NCBI GenBank assembly: GCA_027858145.1
Contig: JAQIDF010000370.1
Coordinates: forward strand, 1 to 8,981
Length of the DNA stretch: 8,981 nucleotides
Source of the DNA: Prolixibacteraceae bacterium
GTDB taxonomy: Bacteria; Bacteroidota; Bacteroidia; Bacteroidales; Prolixibacteraceae
Direction of reading: 5' to 3'
Both the position numbers and the translations under genes were made by a program. The notes beneath the pieces are model-generated. The model worked only from the letters and a program-made list of their open reading frames with translations. It did not search any database and had not been told where the DNA came from. Shown piece by piece: positions 1-5,995 of this stretch (the first letter of the stretch is position 1; every line of letters starts with the position of its first letter).

Positions 1-283
1 GGAACTCGGGAACCTGCGTAACAATGCTAAGGGAAATGTACGATAGGCACAACCTAGAGGCAGAATACCAATGTGTTATTCAGGGGCGGACTAACTCGTA
101 GTAGTGATGAAGCTCTTGTAATGAGAGTGGAGCAACGGGGTTAGCTAGTATGATTTGCATTTGGCCATCTTGAAAGAGGATGAGCTTCTTGGTGCATCGA
201 GTATTAGAAGAGCCGTATGACGGGAGACGGTCACGTACGGTTCTGAGACAGGCTTGGGGTGAAATTCCCCTTGTCTACTCGAC
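1..283 (+). mobile_element. Group II intron, 3' portion (5' end lies outside window)
   Basis: This is the end of a self-splicing group II intron. A clear domain V lies at 210-243. A domain VI-like arm follows at about 246-276, with AGACA pairing TGTCT and GGGG pairing CCCC. The 3' end is an AC dinucleotide near 283 (CTACTCGAC), exact to about one base. Bases 1-140 contain no reverse-transcriptase reading frame: the three + frames stop near 19, 43 and 101. They read instead like structured intron RNA from domains I-III, followed by a short domain IV. The copy therefore appears to lack the maturase ORF that normally sits just upstream of domain V. If mobile, it would need a maturase supplied elsewhere. 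It has the same orientation as the intron that starts at 8822. Confidence 0.85.
210..243 (+). ncRNA. Group II intron domain V
   Basis: This 34-nt hairpin is the catalytic core of the intron ribozyme. The lower stem pairs 210-218 with 235-243, including the catalytic triad AGC at 211-213. A two-nucleotide AC bulge lies at 233-234. The upper stem pairs 219-223 with 228-232 and is capped by a GAGA tetraloop at 224-227. One position of the upper stem (G222 against G229) is a mismatch where a wobble or Watson-Crick pair would be expected, which may weaken the fold. The size and bulge position fit the family. Confidence 0.88.
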
Positions 284-300
284 CACCAACGATATGCTTT

Positions 301-329
301 ATTAAAAAACAATAAACCCGCTTTTCGGG
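301..329 (-). terminator. Possible minus-strand terminator
   Basis: Read on the minus strand, CCCG-AAAAG-CGGG is followed at once by TTTATTGTTTTTT. The stem is only 4 bp, so this is weak. No minus-strand gene lies to its right. It could instead be part of the insertion target of the adjacent intron. Confidence 0.3.
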
Positions 330-356
330 ATATGTAGTAAGTTAGCAGCGGCTGGT

Positions 357-400
357 GCGGATATGCCATCCGCGCCTACTGGATTGGGATCTGTGATCCC
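357..400 (+). repeat. REP-like double hairpin
   Basis: Two perfect hairpins sit 12 bases apart. GCGGAT-ATGCC-ATCCGC spans 357-373 and GGGATC-TGT-GATCCC spans 386-400, with CGCCTACTGGATT around the spacer. A T-rich stretch (409-426) follows. Paired hairpins of this design are the hallmark of REP/BIME elements served by REP-associated tyrosine transposases, and a remnant of such a transposase starts only 31 bases downstream. The second hairpin with its T-rich tail could also act as a weak terminator. Confidence 0.6.
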
Positions 401-430
401 GTAATTAAATATTTTTCTTATTTTTTGAGC

Positions 431-617
431 ATGGGAATTAAAAATAAAATATCGCCCGGCTATGCTTACTACTGTACATTAACAATTGTTGAATGGTCCG
501 CGATAGAAGCAATCGGGAGATATTTATACTCGCCCGGTATATCGCCACATTATTGTCGATTCATTAAACTATTGCATTAAAGAAGAAGGCCTTAGTCTTT
601 ATTGTTGGCTCACGATG
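431..617 (+). pseudogene. Decayed REP-associated tyrosine transposase (RAYT, Y1_Tnp/IS200-like)
   Basis: An ATG at 431 reads MGIKNKISPGYAYYCTLTIV followed by EW, the first strand typical of Y1/RAYT transposases. About 30 bases later the match continues in the next frame at 528-617: TRPVYRHIIVDSL, then NYCIKEEGLSLYCWLTM. This corresponds to the usual 'TR..YR.IIVDSLNYC...GL.LY.W.IM' block. A +1 shift and some sequence loss lie between 497 and 527. The HUH motif that should follow the final W-x-M is absent, so the enzyme is dead. RAYTs normally mobilise paired-hairpin REP sequences, which fits the element just upstream. The family call rests on recalled motifs, not a search. Confidence 0.6.
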
Positions 618-872
618 GGCTATCGGAACCGCACTAGCGCCTTGAAGTTTCATTGTACAAATCCGGAAGAGCGGGGGGTAAAACTTAAGGTCAGCTGCTT
701 TTTTAAATCCAATGGTGTATCTGGAACCTATTCCGTCTTAAGGTGATTAACTGATACTGCTGCGTAAAAATGATAAAAACCCATATCTTGCACTAAAAAT
801 GTTGGTTAATTGCTAGAGATTGAATAGTTACAAGTATTAAAAAACAAAAAATATCAAGAAAATAAATTTACC

Positions 873-1652
873 ATGAGAAATTTAATATCGATTTGTATGC
901 TGGCATTATTCATAATCAGTTCCGGTATGATTAAGGCCAAAACGCCAGAGCAGGAGTATTATCAAATGAAGGTGTATTCACTTGATACCATCGGCCCGGC
1001 AGATCAATTGGACGATTACCTGAAGGAAGCCTATATTCCTGCCATTCATCGGGCTGGAATAAAAAACGTTGGCGTTTTTAAAACCATCAGGAATAAAAAC
1101 GAAAATCAGCATCTGATAATCGTATTAATTCCTTACAATTCAATAAGTCAATTTGAAGAGTTAACCCACTTGTTAGAGAAAGATCATGAATACAACGTAA
1201 AAGCCAAAAACTTTTTTGAAGCTTCACACGAACAAGCGCCCTATTTAAGAATGGAAAGTATTTTAATGAGGGCATTTAAAGGTTTCCCAAACTATCAAAT
1301 TCCCGATTTAAATACGGAAAAACGTAAGAGAATTTACGAATTAAGAAGTTACCAAAGTGCAACAGAGGCTTTACACCAAAGGAAAGTAGACATGTTTGAT
1401 TCCGGAGAATCTGATTTGTTTGTTGAACTGGGTTTTCAACCCATATTCTTTGGGTCAGTTCTATTCGGGGCGGAAATGCCAAATTTAATGTACATGACTT
1501 GTCATGCTGATGAAGAAACCCAGAAAAAGAATTGGAATTCATTCGGTGTGCACCCTAAGTGGCAGGAAATGAAGAAAATGGAAAAGTACAAAAATACGGT
1601 TTCACACATAGACAAATGGATGCTCTATACGGCAGAATACTCTGACTTTTAA
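873..1652 (+). CDS. Secreted NIPSNAP-family protein
   Basis: The protein has 259 residues. It begins with a signal peptide (about residues 1-22, positively charged start, hydrophobic core, cleavage likely after IKA), so it probably acts in the periplasm. No lipobox cysteine is present. Two alpha/beta ferredoxin-like NIPSNAP repeats follow: about residues 29-130 (YYQMKVYSL start) and about 153-257. The second is the more typical, with RIYELRSY at 153-160, an aromatic 'LGFQPIFFGSVLFG' segment and HPKWQEMKKMEKY near the end. NIPSNAP proteins are dimeric alpha-beta-barrel-like proteins; bacterial secreted members have no assigned reaction. The only good start is the ATG at 873, preceded by an A-rich stretch. 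It stands alone: 87 bases separate it from the next gene and no clear terminator was seen. Confidence 0.85.
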   Translation: MRNLISICMLALFIISSGMIKAKTPEQEYYQMKVYSLDTIGPADQLDDYLKEAYIPAIHRAGIKNVGVFKTIRNKNENQHLIIVLIPYNSISQFEELTHLLEKDHEYNVKAKNFFEASHEQAPYLRMESILMRAFKGFPNYQIPDLNTEKRKRIYELRSYQSATEALHQRKVDMFDSGESDLFVELGFQPIFFGSVLFGAEMPNLMYMTCHADEETQKKNWNSFGVHPKWQEMKKMEKYKNTVSHIDKWMLYTAEYSDF

Positions 1653-1739
1653 CCTGCTGCGTTTTATCACAAGGAAACTCAGTTTCTGAATATTGACAAC
1701 AAAGTGATAATATTTCGTTAATCTTTTTACTTTTATCTT

Positions 1740-1904
1740 ATGAAATACAAAGCGAACACCCTGAAGCATCTATTCGTCGCCTTTTTCCTGATGGGGATTG
1801 GAGCGACCATGCCAGTAACGGCACAACGTGCGCCATATGCCGGACAAGATACCACCGTGTATGGCGGAAAATATGGCGTGACACCATACTCTTATCGAAG
1901 ATAA
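1740..1904 (+). CDS. Signal-peptide segment of the M3-like peptidase, out of frame with its body
   Basis: The ATG at 1740 opens a 54-codon frame starting MKYKANTLKHLFVAFFLMG, with a hydrophobic core and a likely cleavage after PVTAQ (residues 25-29). It is the export signal the downstream peptidase needs. The frame ends at TAA 1902-1904. The peptidase frame overlaps it and reads WRDTILLSKIKPFENLTKEG from 1874, flowing directly into the annotated body. A single missing base near AAAATATGG (1868-1876) would join Y-G-G-K-Y to W-R-D-T and restore one ORF. The cause may be a sequencing error, a true pseudogene mutation or a phase switch; the sequence alone cannot say. Confidence 0.65.
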   Translation: MKYKANTLKHLFVAFFLMGIGATMPVTAQRAPYAGQDTTVYGGKYGVTPYSYRR

Positions 1905-1933
1905 AGCCGTTTGAGAACTTAACGAAGGAGGGC

Positions 1934-4003
1934 TTGGACCTGCGTTGCGCCGACTTTACCGCCTTGATTTCCACCGAAAATGCCAATCCAGATAGCATTA
2001 AAGCCCAAATTGAAAACATATTAGACTATTATGCTAAATTAATGACTAATTGGAGATACTATACATATGTTAAGGGCACGGATGTAAGCAATACAACTTT
2101 AGCGAACCTCCATGTCCAATCATATGATTTGTTCAATTACTCCAAGGCAAAGGGACTCAACACAATAGGAGCGGCTCTGTACACAAAATATCAGCCGCAG
2201 GTGTGGAATGCCTTAGGTGAGGAGTTGCAAAATTCATTTTTACACACCATTGCACAAACCCCAACTCAACTTGCACTTCAAACTCAGGAGAGTGAGTTAA
2301 TAGCCCAATACAACGCAGCCTCAGTGCAGGAAACTGAGGTGGAGATAGCCGGCCAGACAGTCAGTTTTTCTAATTTAGATTCGCTCGGGCTTAATAACGA
2401 GACAAGAGTAGAGGCATCCCTTGCCCTTTGGCAAGAGAAAAACCGCATTTTAGGCACAATCTATCTTGATTTGGTAAAGGTGCGCAGGCAAATCGCGGAA
2501 GCATCATCAGTGGAGTATAGCAACTATTCAGAATACGCTTATAAAGAAAATCAAGGGCGAACTTACTCTCCCGAAGACCTAAAGGATGTTCATCATTATG
2601 CACAGCAATATATCACTCCGTTTAGTGAAGAATTAGAAGCCCTGGTCACCCATCAAAGCGAGTTTGAAGATGCGCTGATAGCTAAATCGCCTGAAGGTAT
2701 GGTGAAAAAACTCGCCGGAGTGATGGATAAAACAAGGGAGCTTAACCTCTCGGAATTCAAGCCCGCCTTCGATTATATGATACAATACGGGCTTTATGAT
2801 ATTGCAGGAGGAAGCACGAGAGAGCATATAGGATACTGCACTAAATTTGCCAACAACAATGCTCCTCTCATTTTTCTCAATTTCGACGATAGTCCCGATT
2901 ATCGTGGTTTATTTCACGAGTTTGGACATTATCTTGATGCCTATGGAAGGACACGTGAAAACGCTTTATACGGAATCTCTAATTTTGACCTGCTGGAAGT
3001 TCCATCAATGTCTTTTGAATCTCTTGCCCTGAGATCTGAACTCTCCACTAATACCGACGTAGAGCTTAATAGTAAAATTGAAGCTGTAAAGGCAGCACAA
3101 GACATTGTTAGCTATGTTTTATATCAAGCACTTTTTGATGCTTTTGAACAGGAGGTCTATACGCAAACGGAACTTTCCCTTGAGAATCTAAACACCACTT
3201 ACAAGCAATTGTACGGTTTGTTTTATGGAACAGAGGCAGCAAATAGATTTGTCGGGTTACAATATCGATGGATAGAAATGTCCCATATTTTTCGCAGCCC
3301 GCAGTACACCATCTCATATACCATGAGTACATTGCCGGCACTCAATATTTGGTTTGAAAGTAAAGATGACTTTGCCTCTGCCAGACAAACTTACAGAACC
3401 TTGGTTGATAATATTCAACAGGGAGATTATGCAGCGGCAATGGATTCTGCCGGGATGCTTACGCCTTTGGATGAGCAACTGTATATTGAGCTTGCCGGTA
3501 AAATTGACGATATGTTGGAAAACAGCCCCTACCGAAGAACCATTACTGCTACTGCCGGCATCGGAGGCAGCATTATCCCTAATGGCACTATCCGTGCTCA
3601 ACAGGGACAATCTGTGAAATTTAAGTTTAAGCCTGATGAGGGGAATACAATTGCAAGCATCGTTATTGACGGAGATAGTACAACTATAAAAGACAGTCTC
3701 AATCTGCACACTGAATACGACAGAAATATAGCGGTCACTTTCCGGCAGGTACAAACCGGCATCCGGAATAGCACCACTAATGAAATGCAGCTCTATCCCA
3801 ACCCGGCCGTTGACCGGGTAACGCTAAAAACCGCCAATGGTGAAGCCAAACACTATACGCTATACAATAGCTTCGGACAAGTGTTAGTGCGCCGACCGAT
3901 ACTCTCTGAAGAAACAAAAATTGACGTCAGTGGCTATCCGGCCGGCATCTATTTTGTGGAAGTGGAAGATCAGAAAATTAAGCTAATTGTGAGTGATCGT
4001 TGA
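1934..4003 (+). CDS. M3-like zinc metallopeptidase with InlB-type repeat and T9SS sorting domain
   Basis: The 689-residue frame from the TTG at 1934 is open further upstream (to 1744), but its natural start is the frameshifted signal peptide at 1740. The catalytic centre is H328-E-F-G-H332 with a third zinc ligand at E355 in the D-x-x-E-V-P-S context. This matches peptidase family M3 (oligopeptidase F/thimet type): FHEFGH, then a conserved D..E.PS..FE about 22 residues later. Residues about 537-603 are a glycine-rich 'bacterial repeat' of the divergent InlB B type. Residues 618-689 start MQLYPNPA and end in GIYFVEVEDQKIKLIV, a Por secretion-system type A sorting domain. The protein would thus be exported by Sec, moved across the outer membrane by the type IX system and released or surface-anchored. 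M3 enzymes are usually cytosolic, so a secreted version suggests extracellular peptide use. GC content looks higher here than in the right half of the window. Confidence 0.85.
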   Translation: MDLRCADFTALISTENANPDSIKAQIENILDYYAKLMTNWRYYTYVKGTDVSNTTLANLHVQSYDLFNYSKAKGLNTIGAALYTKYQPQVWNALGEELQNSFLHTIAQTPTQLALQTQESELIAQYNAASVQETEVEIAGQTVSFSNLDSLGLNNETRVEASLALWQEKNRILGTIYLDLVKVRRQIAEASSVEYSNYSEYAYKENQGRTYSPEDLKDVHHYAQQYITPFSEELEALVTHQSEFEDALIAKSPEGMVKKLAGVMDKTRELNLSEFKPAFDYMIQYGLYDIAGGSTREHIGYCTKFANNNAPLIFLNFDDSPDYRGLFHEFGHYLDAYGRTRENALYGISNFDLLEVPSMSFESLALRSELSTNTDVELNSKIEAVKAAQDIVSYVLYQALFDAFEQEVYTQTELSLENLNTTYKQLYGLFYGTEAANRFVGLQYRWIEMSHIFRSPQYTISYTMSTLPALNIWFESKDDFASARQTYRTLVDNIQQGDYAAAMDSAGMLTPLDEQLYIELAGKIDDMLENSPYRRTITATAGIGGSIIPNGTIRAQQGQSVKFKFKPDEGNTIASIVIDGDSTTIKDSLNLHTEYDRNIAVTFRQVQTGIRNSTTNEMQLYPNPAVDRVTLKTANGEAKHYTLYNSFGQVLVRRPILSEETKIDVSGYPAGIYFVEVEDQKIKLIVSDR

Positions 4004-4022
4004 TATGTAGATGTTGTTTTTA

Positions 4023-4130
4023 ATGGACATTGCACCATTTTTATCGGGATGCACAAAGGCACAAGAGATTACCAAGGTTGAAAAAACAGTCGTCGTTCAG
4101 TGCCCAAAAAGAGGGGAATTAGTTCCTTAA
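4023..4130 (+). pseudogene. Possible remnant of a lipoprotein N-terminus
   Basis: The frame reads MDIAPFLSGCTKAQEITKVE and then KTVVVQCPKRGELVP before TAA. The stretch FLSGC-TKAQ resembles a lipobox, and EITKVEKTV resembles the mature start of small Bacteroidota lipoproteins. The hydrophobic segment is too short for a working signal peptide and the frame ends at once. It is at best a broken fragment. Confidence 0.22.
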
Positions 4131-4217
4131 AATTTCACTTTGCATCCATTTCTTCGTGCAAATTTTCAAAGACTAAACGAAATTATCTGCGAAATATTGA
4201 ATGAACCCCGGTAATAA

Positions 4218-4241
4218 GGTTGAGGTTGAGGTTGAGGTTAA
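4218..4241 (+). repeat. Short tandem hexamer repeat
   Basis: Three perfect GGTTGA units (4218-4235) are followed by one imperfect unit, GGTTAA (4236-4241). No function is apparent. Such a tract can vary in copy number by slippage. Confidence 0.75.
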
Positions 4242-4249
4242 GACGGCTC

Positions 4250-4306
4250 CAAAGTTGCCAGCTGACTTATCTGGGTATTCCGGCACAAACGATGTATGCA
4301 ACTTTG
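4250..4306. repeat. 9-bp perfect inverted repeat with a 39-base loop
   Basis: CAAAGTTGC (4250-4258) is matched by GCAACTTTG (4298-4306). There is no T-run behind it, so it is not an ordinary terminator. It lies 79 bases before the small membrane-protein gene. Confidence 0.5.
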
Positions 4307-4385
4307 ATCACACAGATTTAGCCAAAAATACCGTTCTTTCACAAACTCATTTATTCATCTTCCATTTAATGAATTCCATAAACGT

Positions 4386-4643
4386 ATGAAAACCTATAAT
4401 TTCCAGAAACTTGAATTAACGCAAAAAAATAATTGGTTGAAACGAACAATCAATTCTGCACATTTCAAAAAAACAGTTAGCTATGCCTTAATTGGTGCGA
4501 TAGCCGGATATGCCTTATTCTACTTTTCGGAAGGCATGCAAGCCCATATACTTTGGAATGACGAAGCAATGAAAAGCATGTTCATCGGAATGGGCTTTGG
4601 CATTTTCATTACCAACAGTCCTTGTGCCAGGGGAAAGTGTTAG
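4386..4643 (+). CDS. Small predicted inner-membrane protein, function unknown
   Basis: The 85-residue product is not one I recognise. Its first 30 residues are polar and basic. A glycine-rich hydrophobic segment at about 31-47 (YALIGAIAGYALFYF) is followed by a polar loop (about 48-62), then a second hydrophobic segment at about 64-76. It ends C80-A-R-G-K-C85, a terminal C-x4-C pair that could bind metal or form a disulfide. The ATG at 4386 is the only early start and has no Shine-Dalgarno sequence, as is normal for the phylum. The gene stands alone, with about 250 noncoding bases after it. The protein-like hydrophobic pattern supports coding, but the short length keeps certainty moderate. 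Confidence 0.5.
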   Translation: MKTYNFQKLELTQKNNWLKRTINSAHFKKTVSYALIGAIAGYALFYFSEGMQAHILWNDEAMKSMFIGMGFGIFITNSPCARGKC

Positions 4644-4770
4644 CAGATTGTTTTTAGTTTGCCATATCTATTCCTTTAATAAGGCTGAGTTTAAATTTAC
4701 GTGGGCGGAGATTGATTTGCTGTGAACGAAGCTTCCAACCACCCCCTCGTTTAGCTTGCGTAACTATCTG

Positions 4771-4820
4771 TCCCGATAAAACATCGGGAAGGGGTTTACT
4801 GTCTGTCGTTTGTAACGACA
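4771..4820. repeat. Second REP-like double hairpin
   Basis: TCCCGAT-AAAAC-ATCGGGA (4771-4789, 7-bp perfect stem) and TGTCGTT-TGT-AACGACA (4804-4820, 7-bp perfect stem) lie 14 bases apart. The layout, two tight hairpins a dozen bases apart, is the same as at 357-400, although the stems differ. There is no T-tract, so termination is unlikely. A mobile intergenic repeat is the better reading. Confidence 0.5.
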
Positions 4821-4875
4821 CATTGGATATAAAACGACACATAAAAGGAATAAACACAATTGTTTTTACCCAAAT

Positions 4876-4882
4876 GTTAGGC
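4876..4882 (+). other. Integron-like core site GTTAGGC before the HEAT gene
   Basis: GTTAGGC fits the integron R' consensus GTTRRRY exactly and lies 11 bases before the ATG at 4894, the usual spacing in gene cassettes. I could not find a convincing left partner. The nearest inverted similarity is ATTCCTTTAAT (4669-4679) against ATAAAAGGAAT (4842-4852), which would make the site about 250 bases long and would place the double hairpin inside it. A lone 7-mer is weak evidence; its position and the complete site at 5632-5760 give it weight. Confidence 0.45.
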
Positions 4883-4893
4883 ACAAGCAAAAA

Positions 4894-5637
4894 ATGAAGA
4901 ACAGTAATATTCATATAGACAATCTAAATCGGTCAAGCAATTGGATTGATTATTTAAAAGAAAATTCGGGACTTCCTGGAAAAAGGGCAAATCTTGAATT
5001 ATTAATGACTGTTGCTAATTTGGGCAACGAAGTTTTTTTTAATTCTTGTCTCAAATTCAACGAAGAAATTGCTCCTACAAATACAAAAGGAGAATTTATT
5101 GCAATGTGCGGAGTGACTGGATTAGGAAAACTTATAAATGAAGGGAAACTTGAATATTTAGGGATTCTTCGAGAATTTTCGAGTGACACAAGGTGGAGAG
5201 TTCGAGAAGGAGTCGTTTTTGCACTTCAGATGATTGGTGAAAAAGATTTTACAAGACAGATTAGTGTAGCTAAAGAATGGATAAAAGGAAATCTTTATGA
5301 GAAACGAGCTATTGTCGCTGGATTATGTGAACCTAAATTATTAAAGGATAAATTAAATGCTGAAATAGCTCTTGAAATATTAGAAGAAATAATAAAATCA
5401 ATAGAACCAATTTCTGACAGAAAGACTGAGGCATTTAGAGTATTGAAAAAAGGATTAGGATATGGATTGAGTGTTGTTATTGTGGCATATCCAGAAAAAG
5501 GTAAACAATTATTCGAGAAATTGAAACAAAAATCAGATAAAGACATTGATTGGATTTTAAATGAGAATCTAAAGAAAAAAAGATTGGAGAAAATGGATAA
5601 GGATTGGACACAAATGATGAAAAATGCCAGTGCCTAA
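4894..5637 (+). CDS. HEAT-repeat protein, AlkD-like helical solenoid
   Basis: The 247-residue soluble protein is built of amphipathic helix pairs. The clearest HEAT-type signature is D98-T-R-W-R-V-R-E-G-V at 98-107, leading into FALQMIGEKDF. The helical pattern continues to about residue 230, with a SDKDIDWILNENLKKKRL end. This is the style of the DNA-alkylation-repair (AlkD-like) and related HEAT families. I see no residue set that proves glycosylase activity, so the role could equally be protein or nucleic-acid binding. No signal peptide or membrane segment is present. The gene looks like a cassette: a GTTAGGC core lies 11 bases before the start, and the stop codon TAA is inside the GCCTAAC core of the attC-like palindrome that follows. 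It is AT-rich and has no operon partner. Confidence 0.75.
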   Translation: MKNSNIHIDNLNRSSNWIDYLKENSGLPGKRANLELLMTVANLGNEVFFNSCLKFNEEIAPTNTKGEFIAMCGVTGLGKLINEGKLEYLGILREFSSDTRWRVREGVVFALQMIGEKDFTRQISVAKEWIKGNLYEKRAIVAGLCEPKLLKDKLNAEIALEILEEIIKSIEPISDRKTEAFRVLKKGLGYGLSVVIVAYPEKGKQLFEKLKQKSDKDIDWILNENLKKKRLEKMDKDWTQMMKNASA

Positions 5638-5760
5638 CAAAAAATATAGGGCATATGGCAGAAAGTGCTAATTTTGAGATGAATACATTTAATAAAAATT
5701 ATAGCGGTTCGATACTGAGGTGCCTTGAAATGCCACACGCCCCATATTTAAACGTTAGCG
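5632..5760 (+). repeat. attC-like imperfect palindrome (integron recombination site candidate)
   Basis: GCCTAAC (5632-5638) matches the integron R'' consensus RYYYAAC. The arm AAATATAGGGCATATGGCA (5642-5660) pairs with TGCCACACGCCCCATATTT (5731-5749) at 16 of 19 positions. The right core is GTTAGCG (5754-5760), whose CTAAC complement pairs with the left core, although its last two bases depart from GTTRRRY. The 129-base total and the 70-base variable centre lie within the range of known attC sites. As in real cassettes, the gene's stop codon lies inside the first core. It could alternatively be a MITE-like or other Bacteroidota dispersed palindrome. Confidence 0.6.
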
Positions 5761-5887
5761 CCAATAAGAACAAAATAGTTATACTTAACATCAAAAATGA
5801 TAAAGATTATGGATACAAGTTAATTTGCAATTAGAATAATTCAATATAAAAAAGAATATTTTGAATTACGGAGATGAGTTATGAGAT

Positions 5888-5933
5888 AAAAACTTCAACT
5901 CTTGAAACCGAAACATTCATAAATGAAGTTTTT
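5888..5933. repeat. 10-bp perfect inverted repeat upstream of the lipoprotein gene
   Basis: AAAAACTTCA (5888-5897) pairs with TGAAGTTTTT (5924-5933), and a smaller hairpin TTCAA-CTC-TTGAA lies at 5895-5907. It sits inside a 21-codon frame (5874-5939, starting MSYEIKTSTLETETF) preceded by GGAG. It could be a regulatory structure, an operator or a leader. Nothing decides among these. Confidence 0.4.
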
Positions 5934-5995
5934 AAATAGTATTTTTAACCATTAAGTTAAATGACTATCATTTAGCTTTTAACAAACTATAAAAC

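Larger units (their letters stand above)
284..872. other. Intergenic accessory region without an intact gene
   Basis: These 589 bases separate the intron from the NIPSNAP gene. They hold a possible minus-strand terminator (301-329), a GTTAGCAGC string at 341-349 that resembles the core seen at 5754, a double hairpin (357-400) and a decayed transposase (431-617). From 618 to 872 a frame stays open to the TGA at 744-746 but is not recognisable. The last 100 bases before the gene are A-rich. No confident promoter of the Bacteroidota type (TTG then TAnnTTTG) was found there. Confidence 0.6.
4004..4385. other. Intergenic region with remnants and small repeats
   Basis: These 382 bases contain no gene I can support. 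They include a 35-codon frame resembling the start of a lipoprotein (4023-4130), a GGTTGA hexamer repeat (4218-4241) and a 9-bp inverted repeat (4250-4306). A 62-codon frame (4201-4389) runs through both repeats and ends in an ATGA overlap with the next gene. It has no protein-like pattern beyond the repeat-encoded VEVEVEV and is judged noncoding. Confidence 0.5.

Noticed and set aside
145..369. 74-codon minus-strand frame
   Set aside because: It runs antisense through intron domains V and VI and the first repeat hairpin, so its sequence is explained by RNA structure. It shows no protein-like pattern.
1667..1690. GAAAC-TCA-GTTTC hairpin after the NIPSNAP gene
   Set aside because: The stem is only 5 bp and there is no T-run, so it does not qualify as a terminator.
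1693..1737. Possible promoter before the peptidase (TTG at 1693, TACTTTTA at 1728)
   Set aside because: The spacing between the boxes is wrong for the Bacteroidota sigma factor, and the last -7 base is A rather than G.
3314..3754. 146-codon minus-strand frame
   Set aside because: It lies wholly antisense to the peptidase gene, whose own frame has recognised domains there. The shorter minus frames inside the other genes are rejected for the same reason.
4201..4389. 62-codon frame with VEVEVEV and an ATGA overlap with the next gene
   Set aside because: The acidic-valine stretch is a by-product of the GGTTGA tandem repeat, and the rest has no domain or hydrophobic pattern.
4654..4914. 86-codon minus-strand frame over the double hairpin
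   Set aside because: It covers palindromic repeat DNA and the start of the HEAT gene. No independent evidence of coding was seen.
5604..5834. 76-codon + frame starting inside the HEAT gene
   Set aside because: It reads through the attC-like palindrome, which accounts for the open frame. It has no start context of its own.
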